Assembly (NCBI GenBank): GCA_963710675.1
Contig: CAVQBE010000025.1
Location: forward strand, 124,001-188,000
DNA from: JACCZX01 sp963710675
Lineage (GTDB): Bacteria; Pseudomonadota; Gammaproteobacteria; Burkholderiales; Burkholderiaceae_F
DNA: 64,000 nucleotides
Reading direction: 5' to 3'
Below the pieces are notes generated by a model that worked only from the letters and a program-made list of their open reading frames with translations, ran no database searches and was not told the origin of the DNA. Below are positions 18,383 through 28,629 of this stretch, one piece after another; the first letter of the stretch is position 1, and each line of letters opens with the position of its first letter. The position numbers and the translations under genes were made by a program.

Positions 18383-21300
18383 CTAATGGCGCAACACGCC
18401 GGCGAGGCTGCGCGCGATGTCGCGCGACACCAGTGGCTTGGCCAGCACTTCGACGACACCGGCTTCCTGCGCACGCGTGTGCAGAGCGGGAGTGACGTAA
18501 CCACTCATCAACACAATGGGTATATTGGGATGCAGCTTGCGAATCTCTTTTGCAAGCTCCGAGCCAGTCATATCGGGCATGGCTTCATCGGAAAGCACGG
18601 CATCGAAACGCTGCGGCGAGGCGCGAAAGGTTTCGAGTGCGGCAGCGCTTGAATTGAATCCCACCGGCTCGTATCCGAGCATGGCGAGCATTTCTTCGCC
18701 CACCTTGACCAGCGCTTCCTCGTCGTCGACGAGGAGGATTGTTTCTCCCTGACCGCTGGCAATCGTCTCTAGCGCCACCGCAGGTGCCGCGACGCGCCCT
18801 TGCTGCGGCAGATAGACAGTGAACGTTGCGCCGGCACCGGGCGTGCTTTGCACGTGGACGCCGCCGCCCAGCTCGGTCACGATGCCGTGCACAAGTGACA
18901 AGCCGAGACCCGTTCCCACGCCCACACCCTTGGTCGTGAAAAACGGGTCAAACATTCGCTCGAGCACGTGCGGTGCGATGCCAACGCCGGTATCGCGCAC
19001 GCTAAGGCGCACATACTTTCCGCGCGACAACACGCCGGTCGAAACAGTGAGCGATTCGCTCAGCTCGATTGCATCAAGGTCAACGGCGAGCGTGCCTTCC
19101 GGTTTCATCGCCTGCATGGCGTTAGTGCAGAGGTTCAAGACCACCTGATGGATCTGTGTCGGATCTCCGAGCACAGCGCAGTCTCCGGCCGAAAGCTGGC
19201 GCTCGACGCGTACACCGTGCGGCACCGAATCGGCAATCAGATCGAGCGTTTCAGCGACGATCGACTGCACGTGCACCGGTAGTCGCTCGCCGACGCTGCT
19301 GCGGCTGAACGCCAGGATGCGCTCGACCAACGATTTCGCGCGCATGCCCGCGCTGATGGCGGCGTCGATATTGCGGCGAAGCGGTGTCCCCTCCCGCGCA
19401 TCCTTCTGCGCCATTTCGCCGTAACCGAGAATCGCCGAAAGCACATTGTTAAAGTCGTGCGCAATCCCGCCGGCGAGCGTGCCGATCGCCTCGAGCTTTT
19501 GCGCCTGCCGCAACTGGCCTTCAAGCCGGTCTCGCTCCACCTCGGCATTCTTGCGGTCGGTGATGTCTTCCATTGAGCCTGCCATTCGATACGGCTGGCC
19601 TTTTTCGTCGCGCAGTGCGACACCGCGCTCGCGATACCAATGCCATTCACCGTCGCGCTGATGGCGCAGCCGGTATTCGACCTCCCACGACTTGCCTGCG
19701 CCGCCCAGGTACGCGGCCAACGCGTCCTTGACGCGCTTCTCATCTTCCGGGTGGTAGGCGAACAGCGTCCACCATTGGTTGCAGGGGCGCATCGGCTCGC
19801 CGGGATCGAGTCCAAGGAGCTCCTGCGCACGAGCCGAGAAAAAAAACGTCTCGCTGCGCATATCCCAGTCCCACATGCCTTCGTTCGATCCCGCCACCGC
19901 CAGCTGGTAGCGCTCCTGCGACTCGCGTAACGCTTCTTCGGCACGCTTTTGTGCATCGATATCACTGATCGATCCGGCGACTCGAATAGGTCGCCCTGCC
20001 TGATCGCGCACGCACTTGTTGCGATGGCGAATCCAGCGGCACTCGCCATTCGGCAACATCACGCGATACTCTCCTTCGCGCAATTCGACCTGGCCGTCGA
20101 GAAAGTGCTGCAGATCGTCTCGGACACGCTGCACATCGTCCGGGTGGTATTTGACGAGGTCACGCCACTCGGCGCGTGAGCGCACCGTTACATCGGAGTC
20201 GACGCCCATGATGCGCATCGCGCGCGGCGACGAGTACATGCGGTCGTTGACGACGTCCCAATCGACGATGCCATCGTTGGAACCGGCAACGGCGAGGGCA
20301 AATCTTTTTTCGCTCTGACGAAGTGCATCTTCGGCGCGTTTACGCTCTGAAACATCGTTCGTTGCGCCGGCCATCCGCACTGCCTTGCCGCCGGCATCGC
20401 GAAAGCACTGCCCGCGCGAATGAATCCATCGAATCGCGCCGTCTCGAAGAATGATTCGATACTCGATCTCAAATTGCTCTGTGATACCGGCCAGATGGTC
20501 GTCAACCTGCTTCTGAAGCTCACCCGCATCGTCAGGATGAATCTTGATCAGCTCGCCGAACTCTGCGCGGGTAGTAAATTGCACATCCGGCCGCAATTCA
20601 AAAATGTCCCTCATCATCGGCGACACGAACAGCTCGTCGGTAGCCAGGTTCCAAACCCAGTGGCCTTCCTTCGAGCCCGTGGTCGCGATCACATAGCGTT
20701 CTTCCGACTCGCGCAGCCTATCTTCGGCGCGCCGCTGGGCGTCGATATCGCTGACCGAGCCTGCTACACGCAGCGGCTGCCCATCTGCGTCGCGAACGCA
20801 AAGGCCGCGTGCACGCACCCAGTGCCAGTTGCCGTCTTCACGTTGAACTCGATATTCAATCGCATACGCCGGCGACCGCCCGGCCAGATGTGCGTCCATC
20901 GCCTCGATGCGTCGAGCTTGATCGTCCGGATGAAATCGCAGCGAAGCAAACCATTCGGCGGCGTCATTCTTTTCTGGGCCTGGCGGCATACCGAGAATCT
21001 CTCTGGCGCGCGCCGACGCAAATACGCGCTTGGCGCGCACGTCCCAGTCCCAGATTCCGTCATCCGAGCCGGCCACCGCGGCAGCGAATCGCTCCTTCGA
21101 TGCCTCAAGCGACGCGCTCGCCGCCCGCAGCCGCGCCAGTTTGCGCATCAATAGTGTCAGCAGCAGAGCGGCCAACGCGCCCAGCACAAGCGTGCGCACT
21201 GCTGTACCGACCGCCTGCTCGCGCCACGCCGCGAGAGCAACGGACGCGTCGCGCGATACCAGAACGATTATCGAATACCCCGGCACTTCGGTGAGCGCGA

Positions 21301-22047
21301 CATAACGCTCAACACCATCGACCGGACTGGTCATAAGCAGAGTTGCCGATCGGCCGCCAGCTCGCGAAGCCAGCAACTGATCGAGCGGTGGAAAGTGCTT
21401 GCCCAGCGCCGCGTCCACGGTGGAAAGCGCGCAAGCAGGTGCCGTCCCGATGCATCAAGGTGACTTTCGTCGCTTTGTCCAGTTGAACATCGCGGTAGAA
21501 GTCCTGGAAGTAGTCGATGCGCCCGCGCGCCGCAATGGTTCCAGCGAACTGTCCGGACACTCGTCTGCAGCCGGCGTCCGATCGGAAAAAACCATTGACC
21601 ATCGACACGGCTCTGAATTGCGGGGCCAACCAGCATGTCGATCTTGGGATTGTCACGCGCCGTTTGAAATGCCGGCAGGGCGGCGACATTGGCGGTCGTG
21701 TCGGGGGCCGGATAGACCCAGGAGATCGCACGTGGCGAGCCATCGGCGTTGTGCATCGCCAGCCCCTCCGCCTGCACCAGCCCGATCGCCTGTTCTTTCA
21801 AATAGTTATGCAGATCCTCTTCATTCAACTTCGACAACGCGCCCCGTTTGAATTGTTCCGAGATGTAGCGCAACACGACATCGACCGCCTGCACGCTGCG
21901 CGCCGTTTGTTCGGCGATGATGCGTGACTGCGTCTCCAGTTCGCGACCGGTTTCCTCGACAGCGATCCGATAACCGCGGACGATGTCGGTCGCGGCCATA
22001 ATCACGATGACGCCAATCAGAGACGGCGCCAATCCAAGGCACGCCAC
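18383..22047 (-). CDS. hybrid sensor histidine kinase with four PAS domains (frameshifted)
   Basis: Very large membrane sensor, about 1220 residues. In order: an N-terminal membrane helix (LAPSLIGVIVIMAATDIV); an extracytoplasmic sensor of PDC/Cache type (VAALPAFQTARDNPKIDMLVG); a second helix (TLVLGALAALLLTLLMRKL); four PAS-PAC modules, each starting with a form of AVAGSNDGIWDWD; a HisKA domain with the phospho-His in GGIAHDFNNVLSAILGYGEM; an HATPase domain (NLCTNAMQAM, DTGVGIAP, GTGLGLSLVHGIV); and a C-terminal receiver with its Asp in DAVLSDEAMPDMTGSEL. The sensor region is broken by two to three shifts between about 21410 and 21580; the part from 21418 down is intact. GTG 22047 is the likely start. 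Ligand and output are unknown. Confidence 0.88.
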
Positions 22048-22274
22048 GCGCCGCCCACTGGCGCGAAGCGAATGCCGCTATCGCGCTCGCGCGACCCATC
22101 GGATCACATCCTCATCCGAATCAAAAATGTCAGCCGCCATTGGGCATCAAACCAGTTGCCGTCGCATGTCGCTCGAGATTCGTCCAGATTACAACTGAAA
22201 CCGGCGGTGCCGCCTACGACCAAGAGCGTCGCGGCACGGTTCCGACCGGGTCTGTCCCTACTTCGCCGCGGGTG

Positions 22275-22400
22275 CGAAATGGCGTTGCGGCGACCTTGTT
22301 ATCTGGGACAATCCCCCGCTGCTGCATTCGCGACGCTGACCGATCCCACGGATCCGCGCACCTTGTGGCGCATTACCGACAAACAGGGGACAAGACATGA
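22275..22400 (+). pseudogene. 3' remnant of a TauD/TfdA dioxygenase gene
   Basis: Two short frames together encode WRCGDLVIWDNPPLLHS and then ATLTDPTDPRTLWRITDK, with one G missing near 22352. This is the C-terminal active-site segment of a TauD/TfdA dioxygenase (distal His in LLHSAT, 2-oxoglutarate-binding Arg in DPRTLWRIT). It closely parallels the end of the full gene at 26097-26964 (NVGDLVIWDNASLLHSATL). The rest of the gene is absent: only about 230 bases separate this piece from the divergent kinase gene. A TGA at 22398-22400 overlaps the dctP ATG, the kind of coupling a genuine upstream TauD gene would have. Confidence 0.7.
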
Positions 22401-23373
22401 AACGCAGACTGTTACTAGCCGCGGTTCGCGGCCGCCATTGCGCTTCCGGTAGGGGCGCAGACCATCACGCTGAACGGGGCATCGCAGTTCAACGACGACC
22501 ATGCCTTCACCAAAGCGATGGTGAAGTTCGAAGAGCTGGTGAAGAAGTACTACGGCAAGCCGATCAACTTCGTGCTGCACAAGAACAGCGCGCTCGGGCT
22601 TGAGAAGCAGTACTTCGAGTACATGGCACAGGGCAAGGCGGTGGACTATGCGATCGTGTCGCCCGCGCACATGTCGACATTCTCGAAAGCAGCGCCGTTT
22701 ATCGACGCGCCGTTCCTGTTCAGGGACCTGGATCACTGGAACAAGGTGCTTGATGCCGACGTGCTGAAGCCGGTCGCGGACGAAATCAATCAGAAGGCCG
22801 AGGTGATGTTGATCGGCTACGCGGGCGGCGGCACGCGCAACATCTTCGCCAATAAGCCGGTGAAGAATATGGCCGAGCTCAAGGGACTCAAGGTGCGCGT
22901 GCAGGGCGCGCCGATCTGGTCCAAGACCTTCTGCCGCGGCAGGCATGGCGCCAACGGTGATCGCCTACAACGAGGTCTATAACGCGATCCAGAACGGCGT
23001 CATCGCGGCAGGCGAGAACGAGGCGGCCGGCGTCGAGCAGATGAAGTTCTTCGAGGTCGCGCCCAGCCTCAACATGACGCAGCACGCGATCACGATCCGC
23101 CCGTTGTGCTTTTCTACCAAGACGTTCAACAAGCTGCCGACGGATCTGCAGGACGCGATCATCAAGGCGGGCAAAGAGGCCGGCGCCTACGGTCGCCAGA
23201 TCGAATCGAGTGAGGACACCGCCAAGCTCGACGCGCTTGAAAAGGCGGGCAAGCTGAAGCGCATTCCCTTTGCCGACCGCGCCGCGATGAAGAAAGCGGT
23301 CGACCCGGTGATGGCTGAGTACGCCAAGGAAATTGGCGCAGAGCAGTTGCTGGCGAAGATCAACGCGCTGTAA
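22397..23373 (+). CDS. dctP: TRAP transporter substrate-binding protein DctP (frameshifted)
   Basis: Periplasmic binding protein of the DctP family, about 325 residues. After a signal peptide (MKRRLLLAAV, then AAAIALPVGAQ in the shifted frame) come ITLNGASQFNDDHAFTKAM and the domain core with RNIFANKPVKNMAELKGLKV, where the family's carboxylate-binding Arg region lies. Frame breaks are near 22424 (extra T) and 22933 (extra T; KTFAAAGMAPTVIAYNE expected). It delivers an organic acid to DctQ/DctM, which follow. The acid is unknown; the linked uronate-dehydrogenase-like enzyme suggests a sugar acid. Confidence 0.88.
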
Positions 23374-23392
23374 GTAACAGCTGCGAGAACAG

Positions 23393-23423
23393 CCACTCCG
23401 GTGCAACGCCGGGGTGGTTTTTT
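23393..23423 (+). terminator. intrinsic terminator after dctP
   Basis: CCACTCCGG (23393-23401) pairs with CCGGGGTGG (23409-23417) around a 7-base loop, followed directly by six T residues. Placed between dctP and dctQ, it would reduce read-through and give excess binding protein over permease, a common arrangement in binding-protein-dependent operons. Confidence 0.82.
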
Positions 23424-23441
23424 CTTGCTCGAATTTCCTCG

Positions 23442-23933
23442 ATGAGCCTCTGGCGCAAATTCACCGCCGGTTACAGCTGGCTGCTGTCGTGGCTGCTGGT
23501 GATATCGGTGGCGATCCTGATCATTCCGGTGTCGCTGCAGATCTTCTCGCGCTACACCGCGCTGATCCCGAGCTATATCTGGACCGAAGAGATGGCGCGC
23601 TTCCTGTTCATCTGGATGATCATGATCGGCGCGATGATCGGAGTGCGCGAGGGCACGCATTTCGAAGTCGACCTCTGGCCACGTCTTAGGCCACGCGCGG
23701 AGGCCGCAGTGAGGCTCGTGGCGAGCATTGGCGTGCTGGTAATGGCGCTTGTATTCGTGTGGGCCGGCATCGAATTCACGCGCTTCGGCTGGAACCGTAC
23801 TTCCGAGCTGGCTGAACTGCCGCTATGGATGATTCATATCGCCTGGCCGATGACCGGCTTTACGTGGCTCGTGTTTCTGGGCGAGCAGATGTGGGACAAC
23901 GTCAGAGTGCTCGCGCGTAGGCAGCACGCATGA
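23442..23933 (+). CDS. dctQ: TRAP transporter small permease DctQ
   Basis: Intact 163-residue small permease with four membrane helices, e.g. WLLSWLLVISVAILIIPVSL and LFIWMIMIGAMIGV. The family signature WTEEMARFLFIWM near residue 47 and the EGTHFEVDLWPR loop are both present. It couples DctM to the Na+-dependent uptake cycle. It lies after the terminator hairpin and upstream of dctM. Confidence 0.93.
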   Translation: MSLWRKFTAGYSWLLSWLLVISVAILIIPVSLQIFSRYTALIPSYIWTEEMARFLFIWMIMIGAMIGVREGTHFEVDLWPRLRPRAEAAVRLVASIGVLVMALVFVWAGIEFTRFGWNRTSELAELPLWMIHIAWPMTGFTWLVFLGEQMWDNVRVLARRQHA

Positions 23934-23949
23934 GCGCCGCACGGCCGCT

Positions 23950-24030
23950 CCGAAGGCGCTCGCTCCCCCCTGGGGGGACCGGTGCCGCGCGCCGTAGGGG
24001 GCCACCTTGAGCGGCGCGAGCCTTCTCAGT
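23950..24030. repeat. GC-rich intergenic palindromic element
   Basis: Between dctQ and dctM, a noncoding GC-rich stretch contains the near-perfect palindrome TCCCCCCTGGGGGGA (23968-23982), then GCCGCGCGCCGTAGGGGGCC and GAGCGGCGCGAGCC. It resembles the dispersed G-run/C-run palindromic intergenic elements of comamonad-type genomes. It could fold at the RNA level between the two permease genes. I saw no second copy in this window. Confidence 0.5.
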
Positions 24031-24052
24031 CGCCGGCACCGCTTCGTGGATA

Positions 24053-25333
24053 TTGTTCGGCGTGTTCTTTGGGCTGATGTTCCTGCGCGTGCCGGTGGCT
24101 TTCGCGCTCGGCCTGGCGTGCCTGCCGATCCTGGTGCATCGAGCCGCACCTCGACACCGGGACGCTGATGGGCGAGACATTCAATGCCTACAACTCGTTC
24201 ATCCTGCTGGCGGTGCCGTTTTTCCTGCTGACCGCCAACCTGATGAACGTCGGCGGCATCACCGACCGGCTGATGCGCTTCTCGCGCGACCTGGTCGGCC
24301 ATTTTCCCGGCGGGCTGGCGCAGGTGAACGTGGTGCTGTCGATTTTCTTCGCCGGCATCTCGGGTTCCTCGACCGCCGATGCCGCGAGCCAGTCGAAGAT
24401 CTTCATCGAGGCGCAGATCAAGGAGGGCTACGACCTGTCGTTCTCGGTGGCCATCACTGCGGTGTCCGCGGTGCTGGCGGTGATCATTCCGCCGTCGATC
24501 CTGATGATCGTCTGGGGCGGCGTGCTGACCGTGTCGATCGGCGCGCTGTTTCTCGCCGGCATCATTCCGGGGCTGCTGATCGGCGCTGGCGCAGATGGCG
24601 ACGGTGCACGCTTACGCCAAAGCGCGCGGCTATCCGACTTATCCGCGCGCCACTTTCAACGAACTGCTGCGCGCCGCGTCGATCGCGATTCCTGCGCTGA
24701 TGACGCCGGTGATCATCATCGGCGGCAAGATCTTCGGCTGGTTCACTGCCACCGAGTCGGCGTGCATTGCGGTGCTGTACGCCGCAGCGCTGTCGATCGT
24801 GGTCTACCGCGAGATGAACCTGAAGGGCCTGCACGAAGCGCTGCTCGATACCGGCAAGCTTGCGGGGATCGCGCTGTTCTGCGTCGGCACCGCTTCGGCG
24901 TTCGGATGGCTGCTCGCGTACTACCAGATCCCGAAGGCGATCCTCGCCGGAGTGTCGGCGTGGAACATGGGGCTTACCGAGACCGGATTCTTCATCGCCT
25001 TCGTGTTCCTTGTGGTCGGATGTTTTCTCGATGCGATTCCGGCGATCATCATCGTCGGCACGATCCTGCAGCCGCTGGCGATGGCGGTGGGCATGGACCC
25101 GGTGCATTTCGCGATGGTCGGCATCGTGTCGCTCGCGTTCGGGCTGGTCACGCCGCCCTACGGCCTGTGCCTGATGATCTCCTGCGCGATTGCGAAGATC
25201 CGCATGATCGACGTCCTGAAGGACGTAATGATCATGCTTGATTCCGATGCTTGGTGTGCTGGCGCTGCTGATCGTCTGGCCCGAAATCGCGCTGTTCCTG
25301 CCGAGACTGGTTTCGCCGGAGTTTCTGAAATGA
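24053..25333 (+). CDS. dctM: TRAP transporter large permease DctM (frameshifted)
   Basis: Twelve-helix TRAP permease, about 426 residues. It begins LFGVFFGLMFLRVPVAFALGL and shows the conserved DctM segments LMNVGGITDRLMRFSRDLVG, GISGSSTADAASQSKI and IIPPSILMIVWGG, and near the end VTPPYGLCLMISCAIA. The start is unclear because the palindromic repeat lies just upstream; TTG 24053 is a placeholder, and a few extra N-terminal residues (WI before LFGV) are likely. Frame breaks lie near 24138 (extra C), 24590 and 25235 (extra C or T). The final segment LLIVWPEIALFLPRLVSPEFLK ends at TGA 25331-25333, overlapping the ATG of the next SDR. Confidence 0.88.
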
Positions 25334-26097
25334 GCGGCGCCGAACTTCAGCCTCGATGGCCGAACTGCGCTGGTGATCGGCGGCACCAGCGGTATCGGGC
25401 TCGAGATCGCGCTCGGCTTTCAGGCGCCGGCGCGCGCGTAATCGTGGCGAGCCGCGATGCGAAAAAAATTGACGCAAGCGTCGCGAAGCTCAAGCAAAAG
25501 GACGCGCGAAGCGCCGGTTACACACTCGACGCCAGTCAACTTGTCGACATGCGCCGCTTCGCCGAAACAGTCTGGGCCGAGCAGGGGCCGATCGACATCC
25601 TGCTAAATGCGCAGGGCACAACCGTCATCAAGCCGGCGCTGGATTTCAGCGAACAAGACTACGCGCTGGTGATGCGTACAAATGTCGATGGCGTGTTCTG
25701 GGCCTGCACCGAATTCGGCCGCCGCATGGTCGAGCGCGGCAGCGGCAGCATCATCAACATCGGCTCGCTGTCGTCGTTTCGCGGCTGGCCCGGCAGCAGT
25801 GTCTACGCGATGACCAAGGCGGCGGTGGTATCGCTGACTCAATCGCTCGCCGCCGAGTGGGCGAATACCGGCGTGCGCGTCAACGCGATCGCGCCGGGAT
25901 TCTTCATGACGCCGCTGAACGAGAAGAAGATGTCCGACGCACGCAAGGCGCTCGCGATCGCGCGCACGCCAATGGGTCGCTTCGGCCAGCTGTCCGAGCT
26001 GGTGGGTGCCGCGGTATACCTCGCATCGCCAGCGGCGGGCTACACGACGGGCGCCACGATCGCTGTCGACGGTGGATTTCTCGCAAACGGGCTCTAA
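25330..26097 (+). CDS. SDR family oxidoreductase (frameshifted)
   Basis: Classical SDR, about 255 residues. The nucleotide-binding motif is seen in the shifted frame as ALVIGGTSGIGLEIALGF. NAQG is followed by the catalytic Ser in INIGSLSSFRGW and the YAMTK active site; the C-terminus ends TTGATIAVDGGFLANGL. Frame breaks are near 25345 (extra C) and 25425 (one G missing). The ATG overlaps the dctM stop, so it belongs to the TRAP operon, and it resembles sugar-acid dehydrogenases such as gluconate 5-dehydrogenase. Substrate is inferred only from context. Confidence 0.82.
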   Translation: MSGAELQPRWPNCAGDRRHQRYRARDRARLSGAGARVIVASRDAKKIDASVAKLKQKDARSAGYTLDASQLVDMRRFAETVWAEQGPIDILLNAQGTTVIKPALDFSEQDYALVMRTNVDGVFWACTEFGRRMVERGSGSIINIGSLSSFRGWPGSSVYAMTKAAVVSLTQSLAAEWANTGVRVNAIAPGFFMTPLNEKKMSDARKALAIARTPMGRFGQLSELVGAAVYLASPAAGYTTGATIAVDGGFLANGL

Positions 26098-26964
26098 TGC
26101 TTGCTGTTGAGGAAGCTGTCCGACGGGTTCGGCGTCGAGGCTGAGTGGAATCGATCTTGCGTCGCCCTCTGAACGATGCCGCATTCAAGGAGATCGAGCG
26201 ACGCGTTCTTCGCCGGCCAGGTGCTGGTGTTTCGCGGTCAGCGTCTGACGCCTGCGCAGTTTCATGCATTTGCGCGGCGCTTCGGACCGCCCGAGCCGCA
26301 CGTGATCGATCAGTTCCATCATCCCGAGTGCTCCGACATCCTGATTCTGTCGAACGTAATGCGTGATGGCCGGCCGACCGGCCTGGCCGACGCCGGCACC
26401 TACTTCCATACCGACTACTCCTATCTCGATGTTCCCGCGCGCTGCACGATGCTGTACTCGATCGTCGTGCCGAAGGTCGGCGGCGACACGCTGTTCGCCA
26501 ACCAGTATGCCGCCTACGACGATCTTCCGCGTCGATGAAGGCGCGCATCGAGAATCTGATCGGACTGCACCACTACGGCAATCGCGACGATCTGAACGAA
26601 GCGTCACGCACCGTCGCGTCGCGTGCTGACCGACGAGCAGAAAAACAGAATGAACTGGGTCAGGCACCGCATCGCACGCGCGCATCCGGTGACCGGCCGC
26701 AAGGCGCTGTATGCGGTGTCGGGCAGCTCGTTCGGCATCGAGGGCATGCCCGACGATGAAGCGATCGCGCTGCTCGACGAGCTGAAAGCGCATGCGACGC
26801 AGCCGAAGTACCTTTATCGGCTCAGGTACAACGTCGGCGACTTGGTGATATGGGATAACGCGTCGCTGCTGCATTCAGCCACGCTGATCGATCCATTGGA
26901 TCCGCGCACGCTGTGGCGGATTACGGTGAAAGAGTCAATCGTCCACAGAGGCGTCACATCGTGA
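26097..26964 (+). CDS. TauD/TfdA family dioxygenase (frameshifted)
   Basis: Fe(II)/2-oxoglutarate dioxygenase of the TauD/TfdA family, about 285 residues. The iron-binding facial triad is His and Asp in YFHTDYSY and the distal His in LLHSATLIDP; the 2-oxoglutarate Arg is in PRTLWRIT. Breaks lie near 26117 and 26207 (each an extra C), 26538 (a G missing) and 26621. The N-terminus reads LLRKLSDGFGVEVSGIDLAS after correction. The start is uncertain: an ATG overlaps the SDR stop at 26097, and TTG 26101 is in the corrected frame. Its stop overlaps the GTG of the next gene. It may hydroxylate a carboxylic or sulfonic acid supplied by the TRAP system. Confidence 0.85.
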
Positions 26965-27783
26965 AAACCATCCTGATCACGGGCGCGGCAGGTGACGTCG
27001 GGACGCATCTGCGGCGTGAACTCGCGGGCAAGTATGTGTTGAAGGTCTCCGACCTCCGTTCGCTGAAAAAAATCAACAAAGAAGAAAAATTCGTTCGCGC
27101 CGACATCTCGAAGTTTTCCGACGCTCTTCGCATCACAAAGGGCGTGGATGCAGTCGTGCATCTGGGCGGTTATTCGGTCGAGGGGCCGTGGGACGGGATC
27201 CTCAGCGCCAACATCGTTGGCTGCTACAACGTATTCGAGGCGGCGCGCAGTCAACGGCGTCAAGCGGATCATGTTCCCGACCTCGAATCACGCGGTGGGC
27301 TTTTACCGGCGCAAAGAGACGATCGACCATCGCGTTTATCCGAAACCCGACGGCCGCTACGGCGTATCGAAGGTTTTCGGCGAAGCGCTCGGCAGCTTGT
27401 ATGCCGACAAGTACGGCATGCAGGTGTTCTGCATACGCTTGGGCAACGTCAATCCCGTGCCGATCGACAAGCGACGATTGTCGATCTGGCTTTCGCCGCG
27501 CGACCTGGCGCAACTCGTCACGATCGGCATCGAGCATCCGAAGATTCGCTTCGAAATTGTCTACGGCGTGTCGCGCAACAAGCGCAGCTGGTACGACAAC
27601 TCCAACGCCTATCGGCTTGGCTACAAACCACAGGACGACGCTGAGAGTTATGCAAAGGAAGTCTTGGCGCGCGAGAAACCCGGCGGCGATCCGACGGCAG
27701 AAAAGTACCAGGGCGGAGTTTTCACCGTGGTCGAGGAAGTGACTAATCCCGCGCCGCTGCCGAAGAAGAAAAGAAAAAAATGA
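26961..27783 (+). CDS. uronate dehydrogenase-like NAD-dependent oxidoreductase (frameshifted)
   Basis: Extended SDR, about 274 residues. It starts TILITGAAGDVGTHLRREL and shows VVHLGGYSVEG, SNHAVGFYRR and the YGVSK catalytic pair. SNH-x-x-GFY and RYGxSK are characteristic of uronate dehydrogenase, which oxidises galacturonate or glucuronate to the aldarolactone. One extra C near 27251 breaks the frame (RSNGVKRIMFPTSN expected). The GTG start at 26961 overlaps the TauD stop (GTGA). The protein ends in a lysine-rich tail, PKKKRKK, encoded by an A-rich run that also forms the overlap with the next ATG. A sugar or sugar-acid substrate fits the neighbours. Confidence 0.83.
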
Positions 27784-28619
27784 GCGCCCGCAAACCGAAA
27801 CTGGCGGTGCCGGTCGGCGCGACCGACACGCACATGCACATCTACCACGCCGAGGTGCCTTCCGCGCCGGGCGGCCCGCCGCTTCCTGGAGACTATCGCG
27901 TCGAACAGTATCGCGAGGTGCAGCAGCGCCTCGGTCTATCGCGCGTGATCGTCGTGCAGCCCAACGCCTATCAGGACGACAATCGAGTGACGCTGGCGGC
28001 GATCAGTGCGCTTGGGACCTGGCGCCAAGGGCGTAGGGGTCGTCAAGCCCGGCGTGTCCGATGCGGACATCGCCTGGCTGACCGAGGGCGGAATCATCGC
28101 GCAACGCATCTTCCAACTGCCAATGGGGTGCGGTCGGATTCGATCGGATGCACGATGTGATGGCGCGTGTGCATCCAGCCGGTTGGCACGCCAACATTCA
28201 GCTCGATGGACGCGAATTGCCGCAATGGGAAGACACGATCAAAAAGCTTCCGGGCAAGTTCGTCATCGATCACAACGGCAAGTATCTGGAGCCCGTCACT
28301 CCCGAGCACGAAGCGTTCAAATCGCTGTTGCGCCTGCTCGACACAGGTCGCTGCTGGGTAAAGCTGTCGGCGCCTTATGAAACTTCGAAAACCGGCGCAC
28401 CGATATACGAAGACGTAAGTCGTCTCGCCAGGGCGCTGGTGGAGCACGCGCCGGAGCGCATGCTGTGGGCGAGCAACTGGCCGCATCCGTCAGCTCCGCG
28501 CGACGCCATTCCCGATGACGCCGATCTGATCGACTTGTTGCTCGATTGGGCACCGGACGATGCGACGCGCAGCAAAAATCCTGGTCGACAATCCCGCCGA
28601 GCTCTACGGTTTTCGCTAG
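27780..28619 (+). CDS. amidohydrolase, PDC hydrolase / galactarolactone isomerase type (frameshifted)
   Basis: Amidohydrolase_2 family protein, about 279 residues. It has the N-terminal metal motif DTHMHIY, then DHNGKYLEP and the late catalytic Asp region LWASNWPHPSAP. Relatives hydrolyse 2-pyrone-4,6-dicarboxylate or open/isomerise aldarolactones. Pairing with a uronate-dehydrogenase-like enzyme favours a lactone substrate, which is inference. Breaks lie near 28016, 28126 (extra T) and 28576 (five A instead of four). After the last correction the end reads ILVDNPAELYGFR. The ATG overlaps the preceding stop. Confidence 0.82.
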
Positions 28620-28629
28620 TTCCGACGCG

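Noticed and set aside
24595..26097. A 500-residue frame joining the DctM C-terminus to an SDR
   Set aside because: Correcting the indels near 25235, 25345 and 25425 gives separate genes with a normal ATGA overlap at 25330-25333.
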